Source: Gallaecimonas sp045291545
GTDB taxonomy: Bacteria > Pseudomonadota > Gammaproteobacteria > Enterobacterales > Gallaecimonadaceae
Assembly (NCBI RefSeq): GCF_045291545.1
Contig: NZ_CP149514.1
Location: 1,612,001-1,676,000 of the forward strand
Direction of reading: 5' to 3'
DNA: 64,000 nt
Below, one piece after another: positions 1 through 7,861 of this stretch. The notes under the pieces were generated by a model that was not told where the DNA came from, searched no databases, and was given only the letters and a program-made list of their open reading frames with translations. Position 1 is the stretch's first letter, and each line of letters starts with the position of its first letter. The translations under genes and the position numbers were made by a program.

Positions 1-142
1 GTTTAAATAAGATTAAATGAAACATTTTCATTACAATTCACTTGCAATATACAAATCAATAAAAAGCCGCCACGTTGAAGCAACGTACTGCAATAGCATG
101 GCTTGGCGTGGTTTAAGACGGAATAAAAAAGGACGAAAACAC

Positions 143-400
143 ATGAGCACAAAGGGACCGCAACTGGCTGAAAATGGCTACAAAGTACTGAACGTGGCTA
201 TTATTTCCATGAAAACTCTCGCCGTACTTGCCTGTGGAATATTGCTGCTGCTGAACTTATTAGCGTTATTTGGCTCACCCATCCTGGGGGCAGTGATGCC
301 ATTGACGTTTATCTACCCACTCGCGCTTTATATGCTGGCAGAACTGCTGGTGATTTTGGCCAGAATCGAAATTAATGGCCGGGAACAAAAAGCCTCGTAG
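143..400 (+). CDS. small two-helix membrane protein, unknown function
   Basis: Encodes 85 residues with two hydrophobic segments (about residues 20-43 and 50-72), so it is probably an inner-membrane protein. The frame is open further upstream to position 17, but I chose the ATG at 143. It follows an AAAAAAGGA ribosome-binding site about 10 bases upstream, and the extra N-terminal residues look like untranslated sequence. A strong terminator follows. I do not recognise the family and no neighbour suggests a role. Confidence 0.6.
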   Translation: MSTKGPQLAENGYKVLNVAIISMKTLAVLACGILLLLNLLALFGSPILGAVMPLTFIYPLALYMLAELLVILARIEINGREQKAS

Positions 401-413
401 GGTGAATACTTAT

Positions 414-445
414 AAAAAACGGCTCGCATTGGCGAGCCGTTTTTT
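414..445. terminator. bidirectional intrinsic terminator
   Basis: An 8-bp GC-rich stem (CGGCTCGC / GCGAGCCG) with an ATTG loop is flanked by A-runs on the left and T-runs on the right, so it can serve both the small membrane protein gene (+) and the convergent PhzF-like gene (-). Confidence 0.85.
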
Positions 446-473
446 ATTGTGAGGCCTGCCCACAATCTTGGAA

Positions 474-1262
474 CTATGACACTGACAGTTGCAAGGTTGC
501 CTGCAGGTAATCTACCGCCTGGCCAGTCAGCCTGACACGGTCACCAATAACCTCACAATGCACCTGCCCGCCGCGCTTAGACAGCTGCCGCCCCGTCAAT
601 ACTGTCTGGCCCAGCCGCTTGGCCCAGTAAGGTGCCAGCTCGCAATGAGCAGAGCCGGTTACCGGATCTTCATCCACTTGCAATTTTGGAAAAAAGCAGC
701 GGCTGACAAAACCGCCCTGCTCGGCAGGCGCCGTAGCCAGCACCCCGCGCTTATCAAGCTGGCGCAGCGTCATGAAGTCCGGCGTAAGCGCCTGCACCTC
801 GGCTTCGCTTTTAAAAACAGCAACATAATCAAAGGCTACCAGTACCTCTGCGGGCACAGCCCCAAGGCCCGCCACCAGCGCCTGCGGTGCTACTACCGGC
901 TGTGGCATAGTACCGGGAAAATCCATCGTCAGGCCATTATCCGTACGACTAACGGTGAGCGTGCCGCTGCGGGTAAAAAAAGCCAGTTGGGCTGCGTCAT
1001 AACCCAAGTGCTGATACAACACATGGGCAGCGGCCAAGGTCGCGTGGCCGCACAGGTCAACTTCTGCCTCCGGAGTAAACCAACGCAGTTGATAACCGTT
1101 ATCTGCAGGTACGAAAAAGGCCGTTTCCGAGAGGTTGTTTTCCTCGGCAATGGCCTGCAAGGTGGCGTCATCAAGCCACTGTTCCAGCGGGCATACGGCA
1201 GCAGGGTTGCCGGCAAAAAGCCGGTCAGTGAAGGCATCAACCTGGTACAACGTCAGTGGCAT
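474..1262 (-). CDS. PhzF family isomerase/epimerase-like protein
   Basis: A 262-residue protein of the PhzF family, named after the phenazine-biosynthesis isomerase. Most members outside phenazine producers have no known substrate. The N-terminus reads QVDAF then GNPAAVC, followed by NLSETAFF, where the Glu near residue 46 is the conserved catalytic acid. The sequence DLCGHATLA near 70-78 and DPVTGSAHC in the C-terminal half complete the family signature of two similar diaminopimelate-epimerase-like lobes. Length is normal. It is followed closely upstream by a LysE exporter gene on the same strand, so the two may be cotranscribed. No phenazine genes are near, so phenazine synthesis should not be inferred. 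Confidence 0.88.
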   Translation of the reverse strand: MPLTLYQVDAFTDRLFAGNPAAVCPLEQWLDDATLQAIAEENNLSETAFFVPADNGYQLRWFTPEAEVDLCGHATLAAAHVLYQHLGYDAAQLAFFTRSGTLTVSRTDNGLTMDFPGTMPQPVVAPQALVAGLGAVPAEVLVAFDYVAVFKSEAEVQALTPDFMTLRQLDKRGVLATAPAEQGGFVSRCFFPKLQVDEDPVTGSAHCELAPYWAKRLGQTVLTGRQLSKRGGQVHCEVIGDRVRLTGQAVDYLQATLQLSVS

Positions 1263-1306
1263 GGCAGCCTCAGTTCAGTAAGAAAGCCTGAGCGTAACAA
1301 AATGCT

Positions 1307-1918
1307 TTATTGCCACAAAGCCCAGGCAACAGCAGCCACCATCAGCACCGCAAAGCTCACTCTGACAATGCGTGCCTGGCGCGGCCGGCGAAACAATGGC
1401 CCCAGTATCCCGCCAAAACACAGCCAGGCAAAATCCACCAGCGTGGCCACCAGCAGGCAAACCACCGCCGTAGCCACTAACGCCATGTTAGCCGAAGGCA
1501 ATGGCAGCAAAAACTGCGAGAAAATGGCAAAAAAGGCCGCATAAGCTTTGGGGTTCAACAAATTCAGCATAAAGCCGTCAATAAAGCGCGGCACCGCTTG
1601 TTCGGCTTGCTGGCCAGTCACCACCACCGGTGCCAGGGCAATTTTAAAAGCCACGTAGCAGATATAGGCGCCGGCCAGCAGTTGCAGGCTCAAACGGGCT
1701 GACGGGTAAGCCTGTAATAAGGTTGCCAAGCCGGCACTGGCGCCGACAATAGCCACCAGCAACCCGGTCAGTATACCGAGCAAAAACGGTAACCCCCGGC
1801 GAACACCAAAAGCCGCACTGGTGCCAGCTAATGCCAGTGGTGCCGGGCCAGGTGAACCCAACAGAAGTGCGGTGGCTACCACCAGGGTCAGCAAGGCTTC
1901 AAACACAGTGCCAGCCAT
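1307..1918 (-). CDS. LysE/RhtB family amino-acid exporter
   Basis: A 203-residue inner-membrane protein with about six hydrophobic segments. The N-terminal GSPGPAPLALAGTSAAFG block matches the LysE/RhtB family, whose members export amino acids, homoserine lactones or similar small molecules, and the FMLNLLNPKAYAAFFA segment in the middle is also typical. The substrate cannot be told from the sequence. It lies 44 bp upstream of the phzF-like gene on the same strand. Confidence 0.87.
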   Translation of the reverse strand: MAGTVFEALLTLVVATALLLGSPGPAPLALAGTSAAFGVRRGLPFLLGILTGLLVAIVGASAGLATLLQAYPSARLSLQLLAGAYICYVAFKIALAPVVVTGQQAEQAVPRFIDGFMLNLLNPKAYAAFFAIFSQFLLPLPSANMALVATAVVCLLVATLVDFAWLCFGGILGPLFRRPRQARIVRVSFAVLMVAAVAWALWQ

Positions 1919-1950
1919 AATGATTGCGATAAAGGCTCAAATCACAGCGC

Positions 1951-2235
1951 TCATATTTCACCCGGGCATTGGCTGACATAGTATCCGGCAAAGACCTTGT
2001 TAACCTGTTCAGCCAGGTTATCTGGCCTGTTTTGTATCTTCACAATGAAATGGTAAAAGCAATCGAGGGGCTGATCGACAGGGCCAAGGGCACTGAGCTG
2101 GACGCCAAACTGGTCTATCAGCTCTTGCCCCGTAACCGGGCCAAAGTTCTCGTAAAGTTGGATGCGGTCAAATTCACTGACAAAATTTTCAATGCCATTC
2201 ATTAATGCCATGCAATCGAGTTTGGGGAGCGTCAT
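1951..2235 (-). CDS. hypothetical protein, 94 residues
   Basis: A small soluble, acidic protein without signal peptide or membrane segment. I do not recognise a family. It sits 32 bp upstream of the LysE-like gene on the same strand. The start is placed on an ATG one codon inside a GTG. Support is reading frame and spacing only. Confidence 0.5.
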   Translation of the reverse strand: MTLPKLDCMALMNGIENFVSEFDRIQLYENFGPVTGQELIDQFGVQLSALGPVDQPLDCFYHFIVKIQNRPDNLAEQVNKVFAGYYVSQCPGEI

Positions 2236-2256
2236 CACAGGTCTATGGTTCCTTTT

Positions 2257-2940
2257 TTACGGTTCAAAGCGCTGCGAAGTATCCATGCGAACACCCCGCA
2301 ACGCTATGTTTTGCTGGTGGGCCTGATATAAATTTTCCGCAAAGTAGCCAGCCAGCATACTCCGTCGGCGCGCTCCGGTAACGTTACAACTGCCGCCGTG
2401 CAGCAGGTCAACATCAAACACCAGAATGTCGCCAGCCTGGCCGTTAAGCGTGACGGAGTGGGATTCATCGGCAAGATCAACTTGCTGCCCCGGCGCCGGG
2501 CGGTGGCTTCCCGGCACCAGCCGAGTGGCGCCGTTATGTGCACCGAAGTCATCAAGAAACACCAGCGCCGTTACCGAGTCACCCGGGCGTTCGGCGGCCA
2601 TATCACGGTGCAGCTGCTGGTGCCCTACCCCTGCCAGCGGTTCCCGCCCTTCCACCTGAGACAGAAAAAAGCGTTCGCCGATTAATTCGCCAACCGCCGC
2701 AAGCACCTCTGGCAGACGGCATACCGCCTGTACGGTAGGGTCAAGGTCAAGCTGCGAATGGCGCCACTCTACGCCACGCGGCACCGGCCACAGGTGAGAA
2801 GCCTTAACGCCCGCATCAAAGGCCCCGCGAAGGGCCGGCAGCCACGCCTTTGGCACCGCCTGGCGCAGCAAAACATACCCATCTCGGTGTAATTGCTGGC
2901 AATCAAGCTGTTTTGGTTCGTCAGTAGCCACTGGCAGCAT
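2257..2940 (-). CDS. phytanoyl-CoA dioxygenase (PhyH) family protein
   Basis: A 227-residue Fe(II)/2-oxoglutarate-dependent oxygenase-like protein. The iron-binding facial triad is visible as HRD in QQLHRDMAAE near residue 113 and the His of DLLHGGSCN further on. Arg in the C-terminal GARRRS stretch probably binds 2-oxoglutarate. PhyH proteins hydroxylate varied small molecules, and this one's substrate is unknown. I place the start at the ATG at 2940, which has an AAGAG motif six bases upstream, rather than a GTG five codons earlier without a visible ribosome site. Confidence 0.82.
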   Translation of the reverse strand: MLPVATDEPKQLDCQQLHRDGYVLLRQAVPKAWLPALRGAFDAGVKASHLWPVPRGVEWRHSQLDLDPTVQAVCRLPEVLAAVGELIGERFFLSQVEGREPLAGVGHQQLHRDMAAERPGDSVTALVFLDDFGAHNGATRLVPGSHRPAPGQQVDLADESHSVTLNGQAGDILVFDVDLLHGGSCNVTGARRRSMLAGYFAENLYQAHQQNIALRGVRMDTSQRFEP

Positions 2941-3146
2941 GCTTAACTCTTGCACGTTATGTTGTTGTACCGTTTTTTATAAAGCACGACGTGTCCCTAA
3001 ACAACACGCCGCACTGACGCCAGTTCGCATGAAAAAACAAGCCAATGCCGATTGGGGAGCCTAAAAAAGCACCATATATTGCCGACATGCACTCGCCTTT
3101 TCATAGAAAAAAGCCCTTAGCGAGCAACACACCCTTGGCTATGTAC

Positions 3147-3866
3147 TCAGTAAACTCCCGGAATAAGCCGGTAGCGTACACGCTTTACGTAATCAAGATA
3201 GCCCGGCAGCTCACTTTGCAGCGTTTTGTCTTCCAGTGCCGTTCTTAGCACCGTAATGATTGCCGCCAACAGCGCCGGAACCAGCACCCATATTGACCCC
3301 AGCGCCAGCACAATGCCGAACAACGCCAGCAGATTGCCGGCATAGCCAGGGTGTCGCACAAACTGATAGGGGCCAGTGTCGCACACCACATGGCCGCGCT
3401 CAGTTTGAATACGCACCACGGCTGAGAAAAAACGGTTTTCCGCTAATGCCCAGGCGGCAAAAAAGTAGCCAGAAGCAATCAAACCGAAGCCGGCCACAAC
3501 AAGCCACAAGGAAAATGCAGAGCCGCCCTGATAACGATGAACCAACCCCGCCACTATCACCAGCGGGAACACAATGGCCACCGCCATCAGCGGGGCAAGT
3601 ACCTTGTCCCAGGGCTTGGCATTTTCAAAGCTGGTTTTATTTTGCCTTTCAGCGGTTATGCCGGGGTTTCGCTGTTCGGCCCATAAGCGCCCACCAATAC
3701 CCGCCGCTAAAACCATCAGGGAATAAAGCCAGGCCTGCCACCAGCCGAAATCGCCCGCACAAGCAAACAGCACCAAAGGAATAAGCAGGTACACTGCCAG
3801 CAACCGGAACCAGTACCGGGGAGGCACTGCCTGCCTGGCAGTTTTTCTAGCCATTTGCTCTGGCAT
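3147..3866 (-). CDS. isoprenylcysteine carboxyl methyltransferase-like membrane protein
   Basis: A 239-residue polytopic membrane protein. Its C-terminal third carries the ICMT/PEMT-type cofactor-binding pattern: GPYQFVRHPGYAGNLL near residue 165, then the acidic ALEDKTLQSEL segment and the GYLDYVKRVRYRLIPG end. Such proteins are SAM-dependent methyltransferases of lipid or small-molecule substrates, often unknown in bacteria. The start has a GGGGG motif seven bases upstream. It is the last ordinary gene before the cassette island, whose final degenerate attC-like half-site lies just upstream. Confidence 0.78.
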   Translation of the reverse strand: MPEQMARKTARQAVPPRYWFRLLAVYLLIPLVLFACAGDFGWWQAWLYSLMVLAAGIGGRLWAEQRNPGITAERQNKTSFENAKPWDKVLAPLMAVAIVFPLVIVAGLVHRYQGGSAFSLWLVVAGFGLIASGYFFAAWALAENRFFSAVVRIQTERGHVVCDTGPYQFVRHPGYAGNLLALFGIVLALGSIWVLVPALLAAIITVLRTALEDKTLQSELPGYLDYVKRVRYRLIPGVY

Positions 3867-3900
3867 GTTATCCCCCTGGTTTAGTAATGCTGCAACCTGT

Positions 3901-3949
3901 GTTTGCTAAAGCGGGTGAGGTCCAGGAGCGAATTAAGCGCCTGTTAGGC
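3901..3949 (-). other. degenerate or truncated attC-like site (end of the cassette cluster)
   Basis: On the minus strand the box GCCTAAC (plus strand 3943-3949) fits the inverse core-site consensus RYYYAAC and is followed by AGGCGCTTAATTCGC, a typical attC start. It begins 22 bp after the stop of the 112-residue gene. I cannot find a clean partner core site GTTRRRY before the next gene, so this is probably the decayed last attC of the cluster. Confidence 0.4.
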
Positions 3950-3970
3950 AATTTTCCAAATCAGACCGCA

Positions 3971-4309
3971 CTAGTCCCTCTTTACAACTAAGAATAAAAT
4001 GCAGATAGCAACCATTACTAGTACATAGATAATGAGAGGGCCTGAATTACCATTTTTGGCTTCAGACGCTAAGTAAGCATAAAACTCTTTTTTACTCTGC
4101 CTGCGACCATATTTGGACGCAAGGTTATGATTGCCTACTGATGTAGTACCTTCAGTTACATACTCTTTTGCCGTGGCTAGTGTAGGCAATGGGCCAAAGT
4201 CTGATGTGCCGTCTGATTTAAGAACGTACCAGCTAGAACCGTCTTTAACGATGAAACGACCATCTGAAACAGAGTATTGACCTGCCTCGATCCTTTTGAC
4301 AGAGGTCAT
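3971..4309 (-). CDS. cassette-borne small protein with C-terminal membrane anchor
   Basis: Encodes 112 residues: a hydrophilic N-terminal part (residues 1-88) with a short repeat-like pattern (GRFIVKDGSSWYVLKSDG) and one transmembrane helix near residues 90-108 ending in KRD, a tail-anchor layout. I do not recognise the family. The gene sits between an attC-like site upstream (4324-4438) and a half-site downstream, so I infer it is the body of an integron gene cassette. The start ATG has a GGAAGAAG site upstream. Confidence 0.55.
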   Translation of the reverse strand: MTSVKRIEAGQYSVSDGRFIVKDGSSWYVLKSDGTSDFGPLPTLATAKEYVTEGTTSVGNHNLASKYGRRQSKKEFYAYLASEAKNGNSGPLIIYVLVMVAICILFLVVKRD

Positions 4310-4323
4310 GCTTCTTCCTTATC

Positions 4324-4438
4324 GCCTAACAGTTTAATTAGCAACCTGGCTCGCTTTTACTCATTAGAGCAGCTTGCAAGTGATTGGCTAACCAGCCCTT
4401 CTAAAATCGTCTGCGTAAAGCGAATCGGGGCGTTATCA
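4324..4438 (-). other. attC-like recombination site
   Basis: Read on the minus strand, the site begins with TGATAAC (4432-4438) and ends with GTTAGGC (4324-4330), the latter matching GTTRRRY exactly. Inside, CGCTTTAC pairs with GTAAAAGCG leaving one extra base, as in the extrahelical bases of attC hairpins. It directly precedes the start of the 112-residue cassette gene, as expected for the attC of the preceding cassette. Confidence 0.6.
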
Positions 4439-4530
4439 CGCAATAGATTGCTGCCACAAAGGCCTAAGGTAGTGCTACCGAGAGAAACACTACATACCTA
4501 CCCAATTACCCACCTACTGTTTCAAACCTG

Positions 4531-5020
4531 CCATGCCTGCTGGTGTGGCTCTTGGGGCCCCTTTAAGTGCAGCGCCGGGGTGGAAGCTGCGACAGGGCCG
4601 TTGAGCCAGGGATGGCGAAACAGGTGAGTACGTGTCAGGACACGCGTACGAGCCGGTGCCCGGCAAGCGGCTTACAGCACGGTTAGAGCGTAACGCTGGA
4701 GTGGCCTTCTTTCGGTTCCTTTCTTTGGCCAAACAAGAAAGGAACACGCCCGCCGGTGCGGGAACCGGCAAACAAATAGCTGTGCCGCAGGCAAATCAAA
4801 ACCCAGTATTTATTGCAGGGGGCGCCCCTGCACGCGCCTGACTTTTGTGGGGCAAAAGTCAGCAAAACCCTCGCCCATGTTCCGCACTGACGCTGTGTTC
4901 GTCATTCCCGGTTCACCGGTTCATACGTGTGTCCTGACACGTATTCACCTGCTTCGGCGTCCTGCCTCAGCTGAACCTCCCATTCCTTCCACAGCGGCGC
5001 TGCACTTAACGGGCGGAAAG
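4531..5020. repeat. long repeat with 14-bp inverted ends, copy 1
   Basis: The core (4563-5009) is bounded by TTAAGTGCAGCGCC and its exact inverse GGCGCTGCACTTAA. A second copy lies at 7992-8310. Shared blocks are the outer left segment ending GGCTCTTGGGGCCCC, a central block around 4703-4795 containing TTCTTTGGCCAAACAAGAAAG, and a right block around 4815-4880 with the palindromic GGGGGCGCCCC. Copy 1 carries extra sequence at about 4583-4702 and 4885-4990. It encodes no convincing protein, although several frames stay open. It may be a non-autonomous mobile or palindromic repeat family. Confidence 0.75.
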
Positions 5021-5060
5021 CTGTTGAGAGCCACAGTCACTTGTTAGCGCATACTTGCGT

Positions 5061-5516
5061 TTAACTCGCATCAATTGTTTCCATTGCATTTCGCCGAAAT
5101 TCTAGCGGATCATCAATGCTTGGTATTGGTGTTTTCCCTCCACCAGTCCCATTAACAAACAATGTTCCAAACCCAAAAACTCGGCCAAATATACTTTGAT
5201 CGACATTAAAGCTCTCGACTTTGCTGTGATTCAGTTCTACAGTGTTCCTTCTAATCAATCCCACTTTTGCAATTACTCTTTTTGTTGTTATTGCTAGCTC
5301 TGTTGTAGTTTTTAGAATCAACGCTTTTATAAGTGATATTATGGCCACTATTAAAATCATGAATCCAAAAAAAGGGGCTCCTGATTCACTGCTACCAGCA
5401 AACAAGATCATACTTATTACAAACAATGCAATTCCCGGTACAAAAACAAACCAATGTATATTCGCCTTGTAAACAACTTTTTCATCCCGCATTAAATTGT
5501 TTTCTACATAACTCAT
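5061..5516 (-). CDS. PH (bPH_2) domain membrane protein, cassette-borne
   Basis: A 151-residue protein with two adjacent membrane helices (about residues 23-41 and 47-67) followed by a bacterial pleckstrin-homology-like domain: ELAITTKRVIAKVGLIRR and VELNHSKVESFNVDQSIFGRVFGFGTLFV match the YdbS/YdbT-type pattern. Such proteins are membrane-associated and their role is largely unknown. An AGGAGAAGG ribosome site precedes the ATG. It lies in the run of same-strand small genes that I interpret as gene cassettes, and its base composition is clearly more AT-rich than that of the housekeeping genes. Confidence 0.72.
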   Translation of the reverse strand: MSYVENNLMRDEKVVYKANIHWFVFVPGIALFVISMILFAGSSESGAPFFGFMILIVAIISLIKALILKTTTELAITTKRVIAKVGLIRRNTVELNHSKVESFNVDQSIFGRVFGFGTLFVNGTGGGKTPIPSIDDPLEFRRNAMETIDAS

Positions 5517-5609
5517 GACCTTCTCCTAATGTTGTTTTTATTGTGTTACGCTAGCGCCCTATTAAGGGGCACATTATAGTTTCCTAAAATTTCTAGCGAA
5601 GCTGGCAAG

Positions 5610-6002
5610 CTAACTGTTATTTGTCCCGTTCGAACAATTTTTTATGACGACTTCACACTGTTTATTTTTTATAAAAGCGATTTCCGATGCAATTGTCCAG
5701 CACGAACTGATTAAGCATAAGTCTCCTAATATAATTAAATCACTTAATCCCATACTTATTGAGATGATAATTAACACTACTGAAGGTATGAAGCCTGCCA
5801 CGAATGAGCTTTTAAAAAACCAAGCGTGCCCATAATACGCATAAACAGCTCCAAACAAACCGCCTGCAACGGATAGCAAAAAGTAATAGAGAAAACTAAA
5901 AATGGATAAATCCCCATTTTCATAAAAATAGGCTATTAACATAAATACTATTGGAGGTGTTATAGCCATAGCTGTCAGTTTGATAAAACCTTCACGATTC
6001 AT
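5610..6002 (-). CDS. cassette-borne four-helix membrane protein, unknown
   Basis: A 130-residue hydrophobic protein with about four membrane segments and a hydrophilic Asn/Cys-containing tail. No family recognised. A good attC-like site (6019-6121) ends just upstream of its ATG, placing it as the body of the next cassette. The DNA between its stop and the next gene (5517-5609) shows only a decayed CGCTAG/CTAGCG inverted repeat, so its own attC may have degenerated. Confidence 0.55.
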   Translation of the reverse strand: MNREGFIKLTAMAITPPIVFMLIAYFYENGDLSIFSFLYYFLLSVAGGLFGAVYAYYGHAWFFKSSFVAGFIPSVVLIIISISMGLSDLIILGDLCLISSCWTIASEIAFIKNKQCEVVIKNCSNGTNNS

Positions 6003-6018
6003 TGCACATTCCTTGTCA

Positions 6019-6121
6019 TTATAACGCTCTTATTAACAGGCAAATACTTTTAAGCTGAAATTTTGGAACGGAGTGATAAAAGCATGCTGGTGTTTATCTT
6101 TCGTTGAACAGCTTGTTATAA
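6019..6121 (-). other. attC-like recombination site (best preserved)
   Basis: On the minus strand it starts TTATAACAAGCTGTTCAA (box at 6115-6121) and ends AGAGCGTTATAA (box at 6019-6025). The outer boxes TTATAAC and GTTATAA are perfectly complementary over seven bases. The start resembles well-known attC sites (xxxTAACAAxxxGTTCAA) and an inner GCTTAA is present. It lies eight bases beyond the stop of the cassette lipoprotein gene. Confidence 0.7.
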
Positions 6122-6128
6122 GAAATTA

Positions 6129-6719
6129 TCACTGAACTTTGATGTCCACTGATTCACGCACAAACTTGGCGGAAGCAAATTGCATAGAGACAAACTTTTT
6201 AAGTTCACCAGGCTTGAATTTGCTAGCAAGCAATACGCCAGCTTTTGGTGATTTCGGTATTCTTAGCTCGCTTGTCACCACGTAAGCCGTTGAACCATCA
6301 ATGATGACTCTTTGCTCTGTAAAGGTACCAAATGGACGGCCAACTTGTTCCGCGCACATAATTCGACCTACAGATGTCTTGTGACCTTTGACGACTATTT
6401 CTTGTGGTCCTTTAAAAGAAACGTCTGTGCAGCTCTGCTTGGAAAGAGCAAACATCTGCTTCTGAAATTTTTCGGCAGAAATTTTTGAGCCCAGGGTTAA
6501 TTTTTGCTCGGTGATAAGCCATTTCGCCGTTAAAGGGTCTTCACCTTTTGGCGCCCACTCTTTAATGTATTGAGTGTTGTCAGAGCGATCAGATACAACC
6601 GACCATTCAACCTGCTTGGGTAATTCGACACTCACACCAACAATATTGGTACTTGGTGAGGTAGAGGCACAAGAAGTAAGGAACGCAGTTCCAATTGCAA
6701 GAGCTAGTAAATTACGCAC
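6129..6719 (-). CDS. cassette-borne lipoprotein, unknown function
   Basis: Encodes 196 residues. I chose the GTG at 6719, because AAAGGAG lies five bases before it and the resulting N-terminus is a clean lipoprotein signal (VRNLLALAIGTAFLTSC, Cys near residue 17). The longer frame from 6797 would translate the preceding attC site. The mature part is soluble, with two further cysteines, and of no family I recognise. It is likely an outer- or inner-membrane-anchored lipoprotein carried by an integron cassette, with a good attC at each end. Confidence 0.65.
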   Translation of the reverse strand: MRNLLALAIGTAFLTSCASTSPSTNIVGVSVELPKQVEWSVVSDRSDNTQYIKEWAPKGEDPLTAKWLITEQKLTLGSKISAEKFQKQMFALSKQSCTDVSFKGPQEIVVKGHKTSVGRIMCAEQVGRPFGTFTEQRVIIDGSTAYVVTSELRIPKSPKAGVLLASKFKPGELKKFVSMQFASAKFVRESVDIKVQ

Positions 6720-6734
6720 GTTTTCTCCTTTTGC

Positions 6735-6836
6735 GTTTAACGCCCACCTAAAACGCAATGTGTTGGCATGGCTTTTAGCGTTGCTTGCCAAAAACATGAC
6801 AACTATTCATTGTCGAAATTGAGGCTTTTGTTATGT
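6735..6836 (-). other. attC-like recombination site
   Basis: On the minus strand it runs from ACATAACAAAAGCC (box 6830-6836) to GTGGGCGTTAAAC (box 6735-6741, an exact GTTRRRY match). Inner CTAAAA / TTTTAG segments can pair. It overlaps the last codons of the 107-residue gene, a common arrangement in gene cassettes, and ends just before the ribosome site of the lipoprotein gene. Confidence 0.62.
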
Positions 6837-7126
6837 TTGCCTGCCCGTTGGAATAAACATGATAAAGCAGACGCGTAGATTGTGAAGAAATGTGCAAAAG
6901 CAACGAACAGGATTAATTTGGCAGCCCAGTTACTTTTCGTAGACATCTCATAGATCAAATACACAGAAATAGGTAACGAAAAAAGATTGCTACTACTCTT
7001 AGCAATTTTTTTATCAAAAATGGAAATCAACTTTTCAACCAAGCTTGGGGAAAGGTTTAGAAATACTGGGAAAACCAATAAGCCTGAAAACAGTATAGCC
7101 ATTACAACTTCTTTCAATTTAGACAT
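6803..7126 (-). CDS. cassette-borne membrane protein, 107 residues
   Basis: A small protein with an N-terminal hydrophobic stretch (residues 8-27) and two further ones near 49-60 and 69-90. No recognisable family. Its 3' end lies inside an attC-like site, and another attC-like site (7142-7211) ends immediately upstream of its start, so it occupies a complete cassette. Confidence 0.52.
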   Translation of the reverse strand: MSKLKEVVMAILFSGLLVFPVFLNLSPSLVEKLISIFDKKIAKSSSNLFSLPISVYLIYEMSTKSNWAAKLILFVAFAHFFTIYASALSCLFQRAGKHNKSLNFDNE

Positions 7127-7141
7127 TCCATATCTAAGTAA

Positions 7142-7211
7142 ACATAACGCCCCCAGCAGGAGCTGTTTTCAGCACAGCGAGAAATAGTCCCGTTAACTTG
7201 GCTTGTTATAA
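7142..7211 (-). other. attC-like recombination site, short form
   Basis: On the minus strand it begins TTATAACAAGCC (box 7205-7211) and ends GGGGGCGTTATGT (box 7142-7148), 70 bp in all. The outer boxes pair at five of seven positions. It belongs to an apparently gene-less cassette at about 7212-7484, where I see only a frame of about 50 codons (7114-7266, minus) that reads straight through the attC and is not convincing. Confidence 0.58.
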
Positions 7212-7484
7212 GGTGTTCAACGCACCAACTTAAACTTAAAGACAACATTAAAACATCTTTGCCCATTATCACCCTATGAGAATAACCATTTCTCCATTGT
7301 TTTTTTAGCTAAACGCTCAAATCTACGTCGGGGCTTTGATTCAGTTATTTTTTAAGAAGTTACAACACCAGTGGAGTTTACTATGGCTTCTATTTTCACA
7401 AATCCAGAATCTAAACGCGGGTAACTTTCAATCACGGGCAATTTAGCAACAACTGCGGCTGTGATTAATGCCGAAATGCTAATG

Positions 7485-7567
7485 CCTTATAATGCCCGCC
7501 ATAAAGGCGGGCAACGTATTGCAAGTCAAGCGCCCAACGGACGCGCTTTTGATGGGGATTGTTATAT
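7485..7567 (-). other. possible attC-like site with a strong internal hairpin
   Basis: On the minus strand the box ATATAAC (7561-7567) contains the TAA stop of the 99-residue gene, as often happens in gene cassettes. Either GTTGGGC (7532-7538) or a degenerate ATTATAA (about 7487-7493) could be the closing core site. A perfect GCCCGCC / GGCGGGC hairpin lies at 7496-7514. The weakest of the five sites that have two recognisable ends. Confidence 0.42.
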
Positions 7568-7861
7568 GCCGAACGCAAAGCTAAACACTAAACCAGTTAA
7601 AAGTAGAAAAAAACCAACAATTTGAATGAAGATATCTAATTGACGAGCCTCATCATTCCCTTTAATGAGCGTTGAAAACGACAATTTTTGAGTAAAGAAG
7701 TCTCTCGGCACAAGTCTGATACTTGAATACCCTAAACAGGCAAAGCCTACAGCATGGAGTAACAATGAAACTCTTTGTTCAAAAACAAAACTAATGATTG
7801 TAATAATCCCGATAAGGAACAAAAATATGCTCGGCCAATGTAGATTTATCTTATTTTCCAT
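7562..7861 (-). CDS. cassette-borne membrane protein, 99 residues
   Basis: Has three hydrophobic segments, around residues 10-27, 31-45 and 77-97, and so is probably an inner-membrane protein. I chose the ATG at 7861 (MENKINLHW) over an upstream one at 7921 because the extra N-terminal residues do not look like protein. A GGAG motif lies 11 bases before it. No family recognised. Its TAA lies inside an attC-like box. It is the promoter-proximal gene of the cluster, but no integrase gene or attI is visible upstream. Confidence 0.5.
   Translation of the reverse strand: MENKINLHWPSIFLFLIGIITIISFVFEQRVSLLLHAVGFACLGYSSIRLVPRDFFTQKLSFSTLIKGNDEARQLDIFIQIVGFFLLLTGLVFSFAFGI

Noticed and set aside
474..1262. 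Phenazine biosynthesis from the PhzF name
   Set aside because: No other phz genes are nearby, and most PhzF-like proteins are unrelated to phenazines.
489..1544. A 351-codon open frame on the plus strand opposite the PhzF and LysE genes
   Set aside because: It lies antisense to two genes with clear family signatures, and its translation is Arg/Gln-rich without recognisable domains.
2957..3088. A 43-codon minus-strand frame (MSAIYGAFLGSPIGIG...) upstream of the PhyH gene
   Set aside because: It looks slightly protein-like, but it has no ribosome site I trust and no recognised family. The interval is more likely a leader region.
4514..4865. Several overlapping frames in both directions inside repeat copy 1
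   Set aside because: The same frames recur in part in copy 2 with indels, the composition is repeat-driven, and no start signals exist. They are by-products of the repeat.
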